DNA of 64,000 nt from Anabaena sp. WA102 (GCF_001277295.1 NZ_CP011456.1:5584001-5648000); one strand, 5' to 3'. Shown: positions 33,174 to 42,594, counted from the stretch's first letter. Made by a program: numbers and translations. The notes: generated by a model from the sequence alone, not told the origin.

Positions 33174-34970
33174 TCAATAGTATGAACCTGTTTTCCGGTG
33201 GTTAATAGCAGTCATGGCATCCGGCTTGAGTAATTTACCGTTGTCAACAGTTGCATAAATTACCCAATGATCACCGCATTCTAGGCGCTGTTGTACCAAA
33301 CATTCTAGATATGCACAGGCTTCTGTTAAAATGGTACAACCATTATCGGCTTCCGCTGTGGGGAAGTTAGCAAATCTGTCTTCTCCAGGTTTAAAACTTT
33401 TGCGGAAATGTTTCATGTATTCCAGATGAACACCTTCAGGAAGGATATTCAAGACAAATTTACCACCAGGATATAATAGTGATTCGACTGCTCGCTCTTT
33501 GGCGATCGCTACAGTAATTCCCGGTGGGTTGAAAGTAGCCTGAGATACCCAAGCCCCCATCATCCCTGTCGAAAATTCTCCTTGTTTGGCTGCAATAACA
33601 CAGACAGAACCAATAATCCGGCCGACAGCTTGTTCTGTGGGGGTTGCAGATTGTTGAGGAACACGCACTTTCTTGGCTTTTCGCAAACTTTGAGCAAAGT
33701 CTGTACCGACTTCTTCGCAATATTTGAGAGTGACTTCATCTGGTTTAAATTTGACTTTCAAGGTATCAAAACCGAAACGATAGCCAGCGTCTCGGAGTTT
33801 GCATTCTACCAAGTCTAAAGCTTCACCACTCCAACCATAAGAACCAAATACCCCCGCCGGTTTGGTATTATCACCGCTAGAGAGGACAATTCCTAATGCG
33901 GTATGAATGGGAGTAGGTGCGTGTCCACCAATGGTAGGAGTACCAATGATAAAACCATCTGCTTGTTCGAAGCTGGTACGGATTTCGTCAGCAGAAGCAA
34001 ATTCACAGTTGACAGATTTAACTGCAACGCCACCTTTGGTTAATCCTAACGCCATTGCTTGTGCTAAGGTGGCAGTGTTGCCATAAGCGGAAGCGTAGAG
34101 AAGTGCTACGGATATTTCTCGATCTTTTTGAGCGCGACTCCACTCACTGTAGGATTTGGTTAGTTCAATTAAACTGGTGCGTACCAAGGGTCCATGACCG
34201 ACAGCATACATTCTCACCTGTAAATCGGAGATTTTCTCCAAAGCTGATTCCACATGAGTTGCATGAGGAGCCATGAGGCAATTAAAGTAATAACGTTGGT
34301 CTTCTTTGAAAGTTTCCCAATGATCATCAAATACTTCTTCACCACAGATGTGAGCGCCAAATAGCTTATCTGTAAAAAGAATTTGGGTTTGTTGGTCGTA
34401 AGTACAAAGTGCTTCAGGCCAGCGGGGACTAGGAGTAGGTAAGAATTTCAAGACATGACCTTTACCTAAATCTAGGGTTTCTTTCCCCCGCATGACGAGA
34501 ACTTTGATATCTTGGTCGGTGAAAGCAGCACGTAAATTATTAGCAGCGGGAAGGGAACAAACAAAGGTAATTTGGGGTGCGATCGCTAAAATTGCTTTTA
34601 AAGTAGGAATACGATTGGGGTTAAAATGTCCCAAAATTACATAATCCAACTTTTGCACATTAATAGTTTTCTGTAATGCTTCCAGATAAATTTCTGTAAA
34701 TCCTTCGGCGGGAGCGTCTGTTAATGCAGTCTTATCGGCTTCTATTAAATAGCTATTAGAAGTAGTTCCCCGTTCTAGAGCATATTCAATTTCAAACCGC
34801 AACCGGGACTTACTACGCGATCGCATTACTTTTGTGTTAGTAGCAATTGGTAGTATTTGTACGTCTCTTGGTCTGGAATCGCTCATGGATACTTGTTGGG
34901 TCGAAAAAACTTGAGAAACCCAATTTTTAGCTGATTCAACAGCGTTAGAAAATGAATCTGGAAGTGTCAT
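33174..34970 (-). CDS. flv1: Diflavin flavodiiron protein, Flv1 type
   Basis: Flavodiiron proteins of cyanobacteria reduce oxygen to water using NAD(P)H or ferredoxin and protect photosystem I or nitrogenase. The 598-aa protein has a beta-lactamase-like domain (about 45-280), a flavodoxin domain (about 285-440) and a flavin-reductase domain (about 450-598). The di-iron site reads HFNPNR at 115-120 instead of HxExDH, typical of Flv1/Flv2 partners that act with a canonical Flv3/Flv4. It follows flv3 by 160 bp on the same strand. An alternative start is the ATG at 34886 (MSDSRPRDVQ). There is no dedA between the pair, which argues against flv4-flv2. Confidence 0.88.
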   Translation of the reverse strand: MTLPDSFSNAVESAKNWVSQVFSTQQVSMSDSRPRDVQILPIATNTKVMRSRSKSRLRFEIEYALERGTTSNSYLIEADKTALTDAPAEGFTEIYLEALQKTINVQKLDYVILGHFNPNRIPTLKAILAIAPQITFVCSLPAANNLRAAFTDQDIKVLVMRGKETLDLGKGHVLKFLPTPSPRWPEALCTYDQQTQILFTDKLFGAHICGEEVFDDHWETFKEDQRYYFNCLMAPHATHVESALEKISDLQVRMYAVGHGPLVRTSLIELTKSYSEWSRAQKDREISVALLYASAYGNTATLAQAMALGLTKGGVAVKSVNCEFASADEIRTSFEQADGFIIGTPTIGGHAPTPIHTALGIVLSSGDNTKPAGVFGSYGWSGEALDLVECKLRDAGYRFGFDTLKVKFKPDEVTLKYCEEVGTDFAQSLRKAKKVRVPQQSATPTEQAVGRIIGSVCVIAAKQGEFSTGMMGAWVSQATFNPPGITVAIAKERAVESLLYPGGKFVLNILPEGVHLEYMKHFRKSFKPGEDRFANFPTAEADNGCTILTEACAYLECLVQQRLECGDHWVIYATVDNGKLLKPDAMTAINHRKTGSYY

Positions 34971-35130
34971 AGTTATTATGAAAGATGGGTAAATAAATAT
35001 CTGTGTATTGGAAAATAGGAGGTAGGGGCGCAGGGACTGCGCCCAGTCAGGAGTCAGGAAAAAGAAGGAAGATAGGAAAATAGGAAAGAAGAAGGAAATT
35101 TTACTCTTACTTCCACTGACTAATGACTAA

Positions 35131-36849
35131 TTAATAGTAATTTCCTACTTTGCGATGACGAACTGCGGTAATTCCATCGGGTTTAGAAACTTTGCCATCT
35201 TCAACTGTGCAGTATAAAATCCAGTGATCACTACATTCCATGTTGCTGATTACTTCACATTCCATGTATGCGAGTGCGTCGGTAAGAATGGGTGAACCGT
35301 TTTTAGCAGTTTGGATTTTTATGTCTGCAAATCTATCAGCACCGGGATTTAAACGTTTGAGAAAATGCTTTTTCAGGTCTTGATAGTTGCCTTCTTCTAG
35401 AACATTGAGAACAAAGCGATCGCCTACTTGCATTAAGTCATCTAAAGCGCGATCTTTAGCTACAGCAATGGTAAAACCTAAAGGCTGTAAACTGGCTTGT
35501 GTCACCCAAGAAGCGATCATTGCACCGCTAATATCGCCTTTTTTGGCAGTGACAATATACAAACCATTGCTAATTCTTCCCAACGCTTTTTCCATGTTCA
35601 CGTCGAGAGATTTGATTTGTTTAATATTGCGTTCCCGCACTAACAATTGTCCCAAAGCATTGCCGGCTTCTGTAAATTGTTTATAGGTGGAATCTGTGGG
35701 GGTTTCTTTAATACGAATGGCTGGAAAAGCTTCCTTAATACCTAAATCAATAAATTTGCGTCTGAGAGTATCAATCGGTTCATCATCGCCACCATAGGAC
35801 TCAAATAAACCCACAACTTGCTTATTTTTAGCAACGGCTAATAAAGAACTAATTGCGGCTTGTGCTTTAATTGCACTAGTAGAAGGCATCCCTACAATTA
35901 AACCAGATGCTCTGCCGGCTAATTCTTGAATTTCTTGGCTTTCTGCGGTGTTGAGATCCAATACTTCCACACCAACACCAGCTTTTTGCAAACCATCACC
36001 AATTGAGTGTGCCAAGTGATCGCTATGTCCATAACCAGAAACATAAAACAACCCTACAGTAGTTTCTGTTTTTGCTTGTTTTTGACTCCAATTGTGATAA
36101 CATTCTCTGAGAATATCGAGGTTATGATGTAGTAATGGTCCGTGTCCATTGGCAATAATTTTGATTTCCCCAAGTTCACCCATTCTCTTCATTGCATTTA
36201 GCAAAGAACGAGCATTTGGACCCATTAAACAATCATAATAAAAGCGAAAATCAGCTTCAATTGCTTCTAAATCTTCGTCGAAAGTGCGATCATCACAGTA
36301 GTGCATTCCAAAGGCATCACAAGTGTAGAGAACTTGGGTTTTGCGATCAAAGCTAAAAATAGTATCTGGCCAGTGTAAATTTGGCGCACTGACAAATTCC
36401 ATTTCGTGATCTTTACCAATTTTTACGCGATCGCCACTTTTAACAATTCGCTTAGAAAAAGGTTCATGTACCAAACCTTCTAAAAATTGCAAAGCCACTT
36501 TAGAAGCTAAAACAGTGGCTCTAGGTGCTAACTGTAAAATATCTTCTACTAAGCCACTATGATCAGGTTCAGTATGGCTAACAATTATATAATCAATCGT
36601 TTTAGGATTAACTAAACCTTTAAGAGTCTCTAAATAAAGTTCACGAAACTTCTGGTGAGAAGTATCAATTAAAACTGTTTGTTCACCTCTAATTAAATAT
36701 GAATTATAGGTTGTACCATTTTGTAAACCAAATTCAATATCAAAACGATCCCGATCCCAGTCTAGAGAACGAATCGCAGTGGTATTAGGGGCAATTTCTA
36801 CAGTTTGTATAGTTAATCGGTTCTGAACGTTCTCTGATATCATTACCAT
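35131..36849 (-). CDS. flv3: Diflavin flavodiiron protein, Flv3 type
   Basis: The partner of the downstream Flv1-type protein. It has the canonical ligand motif SHTEPDH (His, Glu, Asp, His near 92-97), HCDD-type YCDDRTFDED, and GHGP carrying the last His. The domain order is lactamase-like, flavodoxin and flavin reductase, about 572 aa. The ATG at 36849 is my choice; starts at 36843 and 36873 are also open. The adjacency flv3-flv1 resembles the heterocyst-specific flv1B/flv3B pair of Anabaena. A candidate NtcA box lies 103 bp upstream. In heterocysts such a protein would remove oxygen. Confidence 0.88.
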   Translation of the reverse strand: MVMISENVQNRLTIQTVEIAPNTTAIRSLDWDRDRFDIEFGLQNGTTYNSYLIRGEQTVLIDTSHQKFRELYLETLKGLVNPKTIDYIIVSHTEPDHSGLVEDILQLAPRATVLASKVALQFLEGLVHEPFSKRIVKSGDRVKIGKDHEMEFVSAPNLHWPDTIFSFDRKTQVLYTCDAFGMHYCDDRTFDEDLEAIEADFRFYYDCLMGPNARSLLNAMKRMGELGEIKIIANGHGPLLHHNLDILRECYHNWSQKQAKTETTVGLFYVSGYGHSDHLAHSIGDGLQKAGVGVEVLDLNTAESQEIQELAGRASGLIVGMPSTSAIKAQAAISSLLAVAKNKQVVGLFESYGGDDEPIDTLRRKFIDLGIKEAFPAIRIKETPTDSTYKQFTEAGNALGQLLVRERNIKQIKSLDVNMEKALGRISNGLYIVTAKKGDISGAMIASWVTQASLQPLGFTIAVAKDRALDDLMQVGDRFVLNVLEEGNYQDLKKHFLKRLNPGADRFADIKIQTAKNGSPILTDALAYMECEVISNMECSDHWILYCTVEDGKVSKPDGITAVRHRKVGNYY

Positions 36850-36930
36850 GATTTCACAATAGAAAATAAACAATCATTTCTTCTGCCCCCATTCTCGCTA
36901 TTATTCTTATTTAAAGCTGTAATGAAAAAT

Positions 36931-36965
36931 ATATTTCGGAAAATTAAAGTTGTAGGCACAGATAC
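36931..36965 (-). promoter_or_regulatory. Candidate NtcA-activated promoter for flv3-flv1
   Basis: On the minus strand GTATCTGTGCCTAC (36952-36965) fits GTA-N8-TAC exactly. It is followed after 20 nt by TATTTT, or after 18 nt by TATATT. Both fit the TAN3T -10 box of NtcA class II promoters. The predicted transcript would have a leader of about 80 nt before flv3. The six fixed bases can occur by chance, so experimental support is needed. Confidence 0.5.
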
Positions 36966-37068
36966 AGTTTTTACTTTAATTTAGATTAAATTGGACTATG
37001 AAATCACAAAATACAGCAGTAATCAATACCCTATTTGTCGTAAGTATTATTTATACTTATGTCCTATT

Positions 37069-37248
37069 GGTAGAGTATCAATACTGTTCGGTTAAGACTA
37101 AAAAACAAAAATACGTAGGTTGGGTTGTTCGCGTTAGCGTTGCGGAGCAATCGGAACGAAACCCAACATTTTCAATGATTTGTTGGTTTTATACAATATG
37201 TTGTTTACGTGGAAATTTTCGTTAACCGAACAGTATTGGGTAGAGTAT
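37069..37248. mobile_element. 160-bp MITE with 10-bp target duplication
   Basis: The 17-bp perfect inverted ends CAATACTGTTCGGTTAA (37079-37095) and TTAACCGAACAGTATTG (37222-37238) are flanked by the direct repeat GGTAGAGTAT at 37069-37078 and 37239-37248. No transposase is encoded. Inside is a GTAGGTTGGGTT repeat that itself contains an SDR-like block (GCGTTAGCGTTGCGGAGCAA). The long duplication is compatible with an IS4-like transposase. A frame read across it (36998-37225) is not a gene. Confidence 0.88.
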
Positions 37249-37434
37249 CCTGGCTGTAACCGTACTAATCATAAAACTAAGTTTACTTTTAAATCTTCAT
37301 AATTTATGTTTAAACTTTACGATTACTTGATATTTATTTTGTAGCTTTATTTTAAAATAAGAGAGAGACATTATTTATGTCACTAAAAAGGTATTTTGTA
37401 CGAAGAGTACATAAGTGAAATTTATTGACATACT

Positions 37435-37659
37435 ATGATTACAACAATGGTATATTTAAAAATTGGCTCAAAGGAAGCCGTTACAGTAATCAGGGAAGTA
37501 TTTATTAATTCCAAATATAAAAAAGTATTTTCTCTGATTTTTGAACAAGTACATATAGCGGATTACCAAATTTGGTTACAAATCAATCAGCATCTTTTGT
37601 ATAGCCATCTACAACATTTAAATAACCTCTATTTAAGAGGCATTTTGAGAACCTTATAG
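37435..37659 (+). CDS. Hypothetical protein, 74 aa
   Basis: An ATG-started frame of 74 codons (MITTMVYLKIGSKEAV...) without recognisable domain or clear ribosome-binding site. It has a plausible residue mix, with a small hairpin (CCTCTATTTAAGAGG) in its last codons. It lies alone in a kilobase of non-coding DNA between flv3 and the acyltransferase. The coding status is uncertain. Confidence 0.3.
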   Translation: MITTMVYLKIGSKEAVTVIREVFINSKYKKVFSLIFEQVHIADYQIWLQINQHLLYSHLQHLNNLYLRGILRTL

Positions 37660-37875
37660 CTTAGGTGAAAAATCTCTAAAACCTCTTTTTTTATTGTCAT
37701 TTACTTCCTTATTCATTCATATTTCGTGACTTTTGTGTAAGTCCTAAACTTGTTGTGGGTTTTGCAAATACTTGAAAAACTTTATATTGTATTTCTTCTT
37801 GATAATTAATTTGCAATCCCAAAATGCAAATAGAGAAGAAATGTCCGTACAAAAATAGCATAGGAGATTAGTTGA

Positions 37876-39057
37876 ATGACTAAAATTATCGAAGAATCCA
37901 CTAAAAAGAGACTTCATCTTCCTTATTTAGACGGATTGAGGGGATTAGCGTCTTTATATATTGTCCTCGTACATATTGAACCATCAATTGAAGGACAATT
38001 GCCTATAATGTGGTCATTATTTGGAGAAATCATGAAATATGGTGCATTTAGTGTTGTCATTTTCATTGTTCTTTCTGGTTATGTTTTGATGCTGCCAGTA
38101 GCGCGTTCTGAAAATGGTCAGTTATCAGGAAGTTTCATGAATTATATTAAGAAGCGATCGCGGCGAATTTTACCACCCTACTATATAATACTGTTTATCT
38201 GTTTACTATTAACAGCAATTATCTTGGGTTTAGAAAAATTTACGGATTTTCAATGGAATACAGAAGCAGGACTAGGAGCATTTTCTCCCAGATTTTCTTT
38301 GATGGATGTCTTGCTTAAACTACTCATAGTTCATAATCTTGACAGCAACTCATATCTAACTATTAACCCACCCATGTGGACTGTCGCCACAGAATGGCAA
38401 ATATACTTTTTATTTCCGTTATTATTGTTACCTATATGGCGAAGGTTGGGATTATTTGGGATTGTCATTATTACCTTTTTAATTGGTTTAACTCCTCTAT
38501 ATTTGTTGAATGGATTATTTGAATCAGCCAATCCTTGGTTTTTATGTATATTCTGTTTAGGAATGGCAGCAGCAGATATTGGATTTTCCCAAAAACCCAA
38601 GTTAGTAGCTATCAGAAATTCTTTACCTTGGGGTTGGTTGGCTATTATCTTTAGCTGTCTTGCTGTCATCACTGAATGGCGACGGCTAGGACTGCATATA
38701 TGGATTAATCAAACTTTCGCCGGTCTAGCATTTGCCTGTCTATTTATTTCCTTAACCAAGTCAATAATAGAGGACAAAAAACCATCTTTAATCCTACGGA
38801 TCTTACAACATCCTTTAGCGATCGCCCTGGGAACATTTTCCTATAGTCTCTATCTTACTCATGGACCAGTTTTAGTTTTTGTGCGTTACTTCCTGTTTTA
38901 CCTACCAATCTCACCAGATATGTTTGCAGCAGGATGTTATTTAATAGGTACGGTGATGTCACTCATTATTGCTTACTGGTTTTACTTATTCTTTGAGCGG
39001 CCATTTATGTCTAATTTTTTGAAAAAGCGAAAAATCAAAGATGCCGTGATCTCATAA
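37876..39057 (+). CDS. Acyltransferase family 3 membrane protein
   Basis: A 393-aa integral membrane O-acyltransferase (OafA/YrhL-like) that transfers acyl, usually acetyl, groups to cell-surface sugars. The N-terminal signature LPYLDGLRGLASLYIVLVH (about 15-33, with the conserved Arg and His), KKRSRRILPPYYI (about 91-103) and around ten membrane helices are visible. It ends in YWFYLFFERPFM. TAGGAGATTAG provides a Shine-Dalgarno sequence about 10 nt before the ATG. There is no sugar-biosynthesis neighbour, so the acceptor is unknown. Confidence 0.88.
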   Translation: MTKIIEESTKKRLHLPYLDGLRGLASLYIVLVHIEPSIEGQLPIMWSLFGEIMKYGAFSVVIFIVLSGYVLMLPVARSENGQLSGSFMNYIKKRSRRILPPYYIILFICLLLTAIILGLEKFTDFQWNTEAGLGAFSPRFSLMDVLLKLLIVHNLDSNSYLTINPPMWTVATEWQIYFLFPLLLLPIWRRLGLFGIVIITFLIGLTPLYLLNGLFESANPWFLCIFCLGMAAADIGFSQKPKLVAIRNSLPWGWLAIIFSCLAVITEWRRLGLHIWINQTFAGLAFACLFISLTKSIIEDKKPSLILRILQHPLAIALGTFSYSLYLTHGPVLVFVRYFLFYLPISPDMFAAGCYLIGTVMSLIIAYWFYLFFERPFMSNFLKKRKIKDAVIS

Positions 39058-39137
39058 AAGTCTTAGACATAAAGACCCCATGAAAAATCGAGCAGCGGTC
39101 AGTAGTAAAACCCTTTTTGTGCATCTAAAATATCTAA

Positions 39138-39246
39138 GAGACTTCCAAATAAAAAAATGTCCCAAAACTGATGCAGAAATTCTCTCTCTGTGTACTCTGT
39201 GCCTCTGTGGTTCGTTTCTTAGGATAATTTATTTCTTGGAAGTCTC
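39138..39246. mobile_element. MITE family B (109 bp), copy 2
   Basis: The element has the same 109-bp sequence as 28666-28774, with two differences. It is flanked by TAA at 39135-39137 and 39247-39249. A right-end fragment of this family also appears near 62167-62192. A 74-codon frame crossing it is spurious. The rest of 39058-39379 shows no gene. Confidence 0.88.
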
Positions 39247-39379
39247 TAATCCAGAAGATTTTGGCTTTAAGGCTTACTTATTTCATATTAATACTTATAA
39301 ATAAAACATCCTCCAGCCGAAGAATTAATCATCACTAATTACCAAACTAGTCCACTTTAACGGTAAACTCATATATTGC

Positions 39380-39412
39380 AGATCCCCGACTTCTCAAAGA
39401 AGTCGGGGATCT
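39380..39412. repeat. Dispersed GATCCCCGACTTCT hairpin before ccmP
   Basis: AGATCCCCGACTTCT and AGAAGTCGGGGATCT pair around a CAA loop. It lies 42 bp before the ccmP start. In this position it would stop read-through from upstream or lie in the ccmP leader. Confidence 0.7.
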
Positions 39413-39453
39413 AAATCCAAAATGTTTACCCTCATGACTGGAGAATTAAGACT

Positions 39454-40095
39454 TTGGGCATAGAATTACGCAGTTTCGTATTTCTAGACAATCTGCAACC
39501 TCAACACGCCGCATACATGGGAACAGTAGCCCAGGGTTTCTTACCATTACCGGGGGATACATCCCTATGGATTGAAATTTCCCCTGGTATCGAAATCAAC
39601 AAGATTACGGACGTAGCCCTGAAATCCGCTTCCGTTCGTCCTGGAGTGCAAGTAGTAGAACGTCTATATGGACTATTAGAAGTGCATTCTGGCTCTCAAG
39701 GGGAAACACGAGCCGCTGGAGATGCGATTTTGGCATTTTTAGGCGTAAAAAAAGAGGAATGTATTAAACCTCGCGTAGTTTCTAGCCAAATTATCCGCAA
39801 TATTGACGCTTACCAAACCCAACTTATTAACCGTACCCGACGAGGACAACTGCTACTAGCAGGACAAACCCTCTATGTATTGGAAGTTGAACCAGCCGCT
39901 TATGCAGCACTAGCAGCTAATGAAGCAGAAAAAGCAGCGCAAATTAACATCCTCGAAGTTCAAGCTGTCGGTAGTTTTGGCAGACTTTATTTAGGTGGCT
40001 CAGAACAGGATATTTTAGCAGGAGCAGCGGGCGCTTTAGCCGCAATTGAAAACTCACCTGGAAGGGAAAATTCCCAAGGTAAGCGTAACGAATAA
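39454..40095 (+). CDS. ccmP: Carboxysome shell protein CcmP (tandem BMC)
   Basis: CcmP is a tandem bacterial-microcompartment-domain protein whose stacked trimers form a gated pore in the beta-carboxysome shell. The 213-aa sequence has two BMC halves. The first contains GTVAQGFLPLPGDTSLWIEISPG and VRPGVQVVERLYGLLEVHS. The second contains RVVSSQIIRNIDAYQTQLINR and LEVQAVGSFGRLYLGG. The start is TTG at 39454, preceded by GGAG 10-14 nt upstream. An ATG at 39434 is out of frame and stops after nine codons. ccm-operon genes are not adjacent, as is usual for ccmP. Confidence 0.93.
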   Translation: MGIELRSFVFLDNLQPQHAAYMGTVAQGFLPLPGDTSLWIEISPGIEINKITDVALKSASVRPGVQVVERLYGLLEVHSGSQGETRAAGDAILAFLGVKKEECIKPRVVSSQIIRNIDAYQTQLINRTRRGQLLLAGQTLYVLEVEPAAYAALAANEAEKAAQINILEVQAVGSFGRLYLGGSEQDILAGAAGALAAIENSPGRENSQGKRNE

Positions 40096-40189
40096 GGAAC
40101 AAGATTGACGCAACTAACATATTAGTAGGGTGCGTCAAATGTTAAAAATCTGTTTATTCTTACCCCATAATCGAGTCTGACGCACCTTA

Positions 40190-40352
40190 GAGGATGTTTT
40201 AAAAGTGGTATCCCGTAATTTTCATCACATTGTTACCCCCTTTCCCCTTGTAAAGGGAAACAAGAAAAATCTGCTTCCCTCCCCTTCACAAGGGGAGGGT
40301 TAGGGAGGGGTAAAAGATTTGATACAGCAATCATGACTTTTCAAACACCCTC
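40190..40352. mobile_element. MITE family A, copy 3
   Basis: A 163-bp element with ends GAGGATGTTTTAAAAGT and ACTTTTCAAACACCCTC and the direct repeat TTA at 40187-40189 and 40353-40355. It shares the C-rich/G-rich inner arms with 15283 and 47671. Just left of it, GGGTGCGTCA (40128) and TGACGCACC (40178) form a separate inverted repeat. Confidence 0.87.
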
Positions 40353-40403
40353 TTACAAAAAATATTAAATGTGAAACTTGCGTAAGTCCTAAAGGAGCAA
40401 AAA

Positions 40404-41213
40404 ATGGCAAATCAACAACATCTCAATGTATTACGTTCAGGAGCAGTTACCTGGATAGAATGGAGAAACAAAAATTCCCAAATTGAAATTGATCTTAGTG
40501 CTGCAAATCTACTAGGAGAAAATCTCCGCGGAGCAAATCTCCAAGGGGTAAACTTGAATAAAGTAAATTTAGCTCACGCTTTATTGGTGCGAACTAATTT
40601 CAGTCATGCCAATCTCAGTAATGCTATTTTTTATCAAGCCAAATTAATAGAAGCTAACTTAAGTCAAGCGAATTTGAGTATTGCTAATTTGAGTGGGGCA
40701 ATTTTAACCCAGGCTAATTTAAGTTTTGGCAACTTTATTGGTGCTGATTTTAGTGGTGCAAATCTGGAAAATACTATCATTAACGATGCTAATTTAATTG
40801 GTACAGATTTCCAAAATGCTAATTTAAAAAATGCTGATTTAGCCGCAGCGCAACTTATTCGCAGTAATTTAAGTTTTGCAAATTTGATGGCAGTTAATTT
40901 AATTACTGCTAACTTGAGTGAAGCAAATTTATATGAAGCAGAATTAATGACTGCTCAACTTTATCAAGCTAACTTACATAAAGCTAATTTAACCAAAGCT
41001 CATTTAGGAAACGCATTTTTATCTAAAGCTAATTTAACGGAAGCTAATTTAACGGAAGCTGATTTAAGTTGGGCAAATTTGAAAGGTGCGAATTTAGCCG
41101 GAGCAAATTTGCACGGTGCAACTATTAGGGGTGCAAATTTTCAGGGAGCAAATTTGAAAGGGACGATTTTAGAGAATAACTTAGAATTATTAACACCAAA
41201 GAAATGCAATTAA
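40404..41213 (+). CDS. Pentapeptide repeat protein
   Basis: A 269-aa protein that is almost entirely pentapeptide repeats (A[N/D]LXX) from about residue 30 to 257, predicting a long right-handed quadrilateral beta-helix. The N-terminus (RSGAVTWIEWRNKNSQIEIDLSAANL) is the common cyanobacterial lead-in. There is no signal peptide or other domain. GGAGCAAAAA precedes the ATG. The function is unknown; such proteins are abundant in cyanobacteria. It lies 49 bp upstream of the Septu-like ATPase gene and may or may not be cotranscribed. Confidence 0.9.
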   Translation: MANQQHLNVLRSGAVTWIEWRNKNSQIEIDLSAANLLGENLRGANLQGVNLNKVNLAHALLVRTNFSHANLSNAIFYQAKLIEANLSQANLSIANLSGAILTQANLSFGNFIGADFSGANLENTIINDANLIGTDFQNANLKNADLAAAQLIRSNLSFANLMAVNLITANLSEANLYEAELMTAQLYQANLHKANLTKAHLGNAFLSKANLTEANLTEADLSWANLKGANLAGANLHGATIRGANFQGANLKGTILENNLELLTPKKCN

Positions 41214-41262
41214 CGGTAACGAGGTAATATGTTAAAATAAAATCAACTGTAACAATAAATCA

Positions 41263-42594
41263 ATGCACATTCAAAAAGTCATTATCAAAAACTTCCGCTG
41301 CTTTGAGCATTTGGAAGTTAATTTAGATCCCGATATCAATATTTTTGTTGGCAATAATGGATCAGGTAAGAGTGCGTTATTGGATGGTATTGCTGCGGCA
41401 ATGTTTGCTTCATATATACGTTGTATTCAGCTAATTGAAAGTATAAGATATCAACAAACTAACCCTTTTTCACAAGAAGATTTTTCAGTCAAACAAAAAG
41501 AAAATCAACAAAAACATTATGCAGAATTTACTGTATCAACTACAGATTTTTTAGATTGGAGAATAGTCTACGAAAAAAAGTTTATTTATAACAAGGAAGA
41601 TATTTCTACAGCAGTCACAGGTATATCTTTATCAGAAGAAGCAAATAAGGAGTTTTTTGCTGAGTTGCAAAATAAATGTGATACTTTGAAAAATGACCCA
41701 AAATCTGAGCTTTCTGTCATAGGTTATTATAAAAGTGATCGTAATTTAACTAATCTTGAATACCAAGAAAATATTTCCAATCTACCTTTAGATAGATTTG
41801 ATTCTTTAAAAAATGCTTTAAGTGCAACAGCTAATTTTACTGATTTAGCCACTTGGTTTTTTTGGCGTGAGTATGAAGAATTGAGAGAGGGAAAAAATCA
41901 AAAAGATATTAACTTTGAACTTCCAGATTTAAAGCAAATACGAAAAGCTATTTCTACTATTATTGCTCCTAATGCTCGCGTTTATTTTTCAGGTGCAACA
42001 TCTGCAAAATTGATGGTTGAGTGGACAATGGAAACAGGAGAAAAACGAGAACTTTTACTTAGTCAATTAAGTGCAGGTTATCGCAATATGTTAGCGTTGG
42101 TGATGGATTTTGCGCGGCGTTTAGCACAAGCAAACCCACACATGGAAAACCCATTATCAGCAGAAGCCATTTTGATGATTGATGAGTTAGATTTACATTT
42201 ACATCCAACGTGGCAACAAAATATTATTCCTGATTTAAAAAAGGTATTTCCCAACACTCAAATTATCGCCACTACTCACAGTCCCGAAGTTGTAACAACA
42301 GTTAAACAAAATCAGGTGAAGATATTAGAAGATTATCAAATCAAGGAATGTCCATCACCTACCAAGGGGATGAAAAGTTCAGATATTGTCAGATATGTTT
42401 TAGGGTTGAGTGATTTAAGACCAGATACGGAAGAATCAAGAACACTGACACGCCTTTTTGAAGCAATTGATAATGGTCAATTAGAAGAAGCAAAACGCCT
42501 CAGACAAGAATTACAACACTGGGAATCTTATGATCCAGATATGACTAGAGCAGATATGCAAATCCGCAAATTGGAACGGAGGAATGCGGTGTGA
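41263..42594 (+). CDS. Septu-like AAA ATPase (PtuA-type)
   Basis: A 443-aa ABC/SMC-like ATPase of the AAA_21/AAA_15 type, as in the PtuA subunit of Septu anti-phage systems. Its features are Walker A GNNGSGKSALL at 30-40, the signature-like LSQLSAGYRNML near 265-276, Walker B ILMIDELDLHLHP near 303-315, and the switch His in ATTHSPEVV near 335-343. The insert between Walker A and the signature is charged and helical. Its stop overlaps the start of an HNH nuclease gene by four bases. This translational coupling is typical of a two-subunit complex. It is likely defence-related, by family and context. Confidence 0.82.
   Translation: MHIQKVIIKNFRCFEHLEVNLDPDINIFVGNNGSGKSALLDGIAAAMFASYIRCIQLIESIRYQQTNPFSQEDFSVKQKENQQKHYAEFTVSTTDFLDWRIVYEKKFIYNKEDISTAVTGISLSEEANKEFFAELQNKCDTLKNDPKSELSVIGYYKSDRNLTNLEYQENISNLPLDRFDSLKNALSATANFTDLATWFFWREYEELREGKNQKDINFELPDLKQIRKAISTIIAPNARVYFSGATSAKLMVEWTMETGEKRELLLSQLSAGYRNMLALVMDFARRLAQANPHMENPLSAEAILMIDELDLHLHPTWQQNIIPDLKKVFPNTQIIATTHSPEVVTTVKQNQVKILEDYQIKECPSPTKGMKSSDIVRYVLGLSDLRPDTEESRTLTRLFEAIDNGQLEEAKRLRQELQHWESYDPDMTRADMQIRKLERRNAV

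Noticed and set aside
33174..36849. flv4-flv2 operon
   Set aside because: That operon carries a small DedA-like gene between the two. Here the genes are adjacent with a 160-bp repeat-bearing gap, and the order fits flv3-flv1.
36998..37225. 75-codon frame on the plus strand
   Set aside because: Most of it lies inside the MITE with 10-bp duplication and its nested repeats.
39080..39304. 74-codon frame on the plus strand
   Set aside because: It reads through the 109-bp MITE B; the same peptide appears at 28.7 kb in the other copy.
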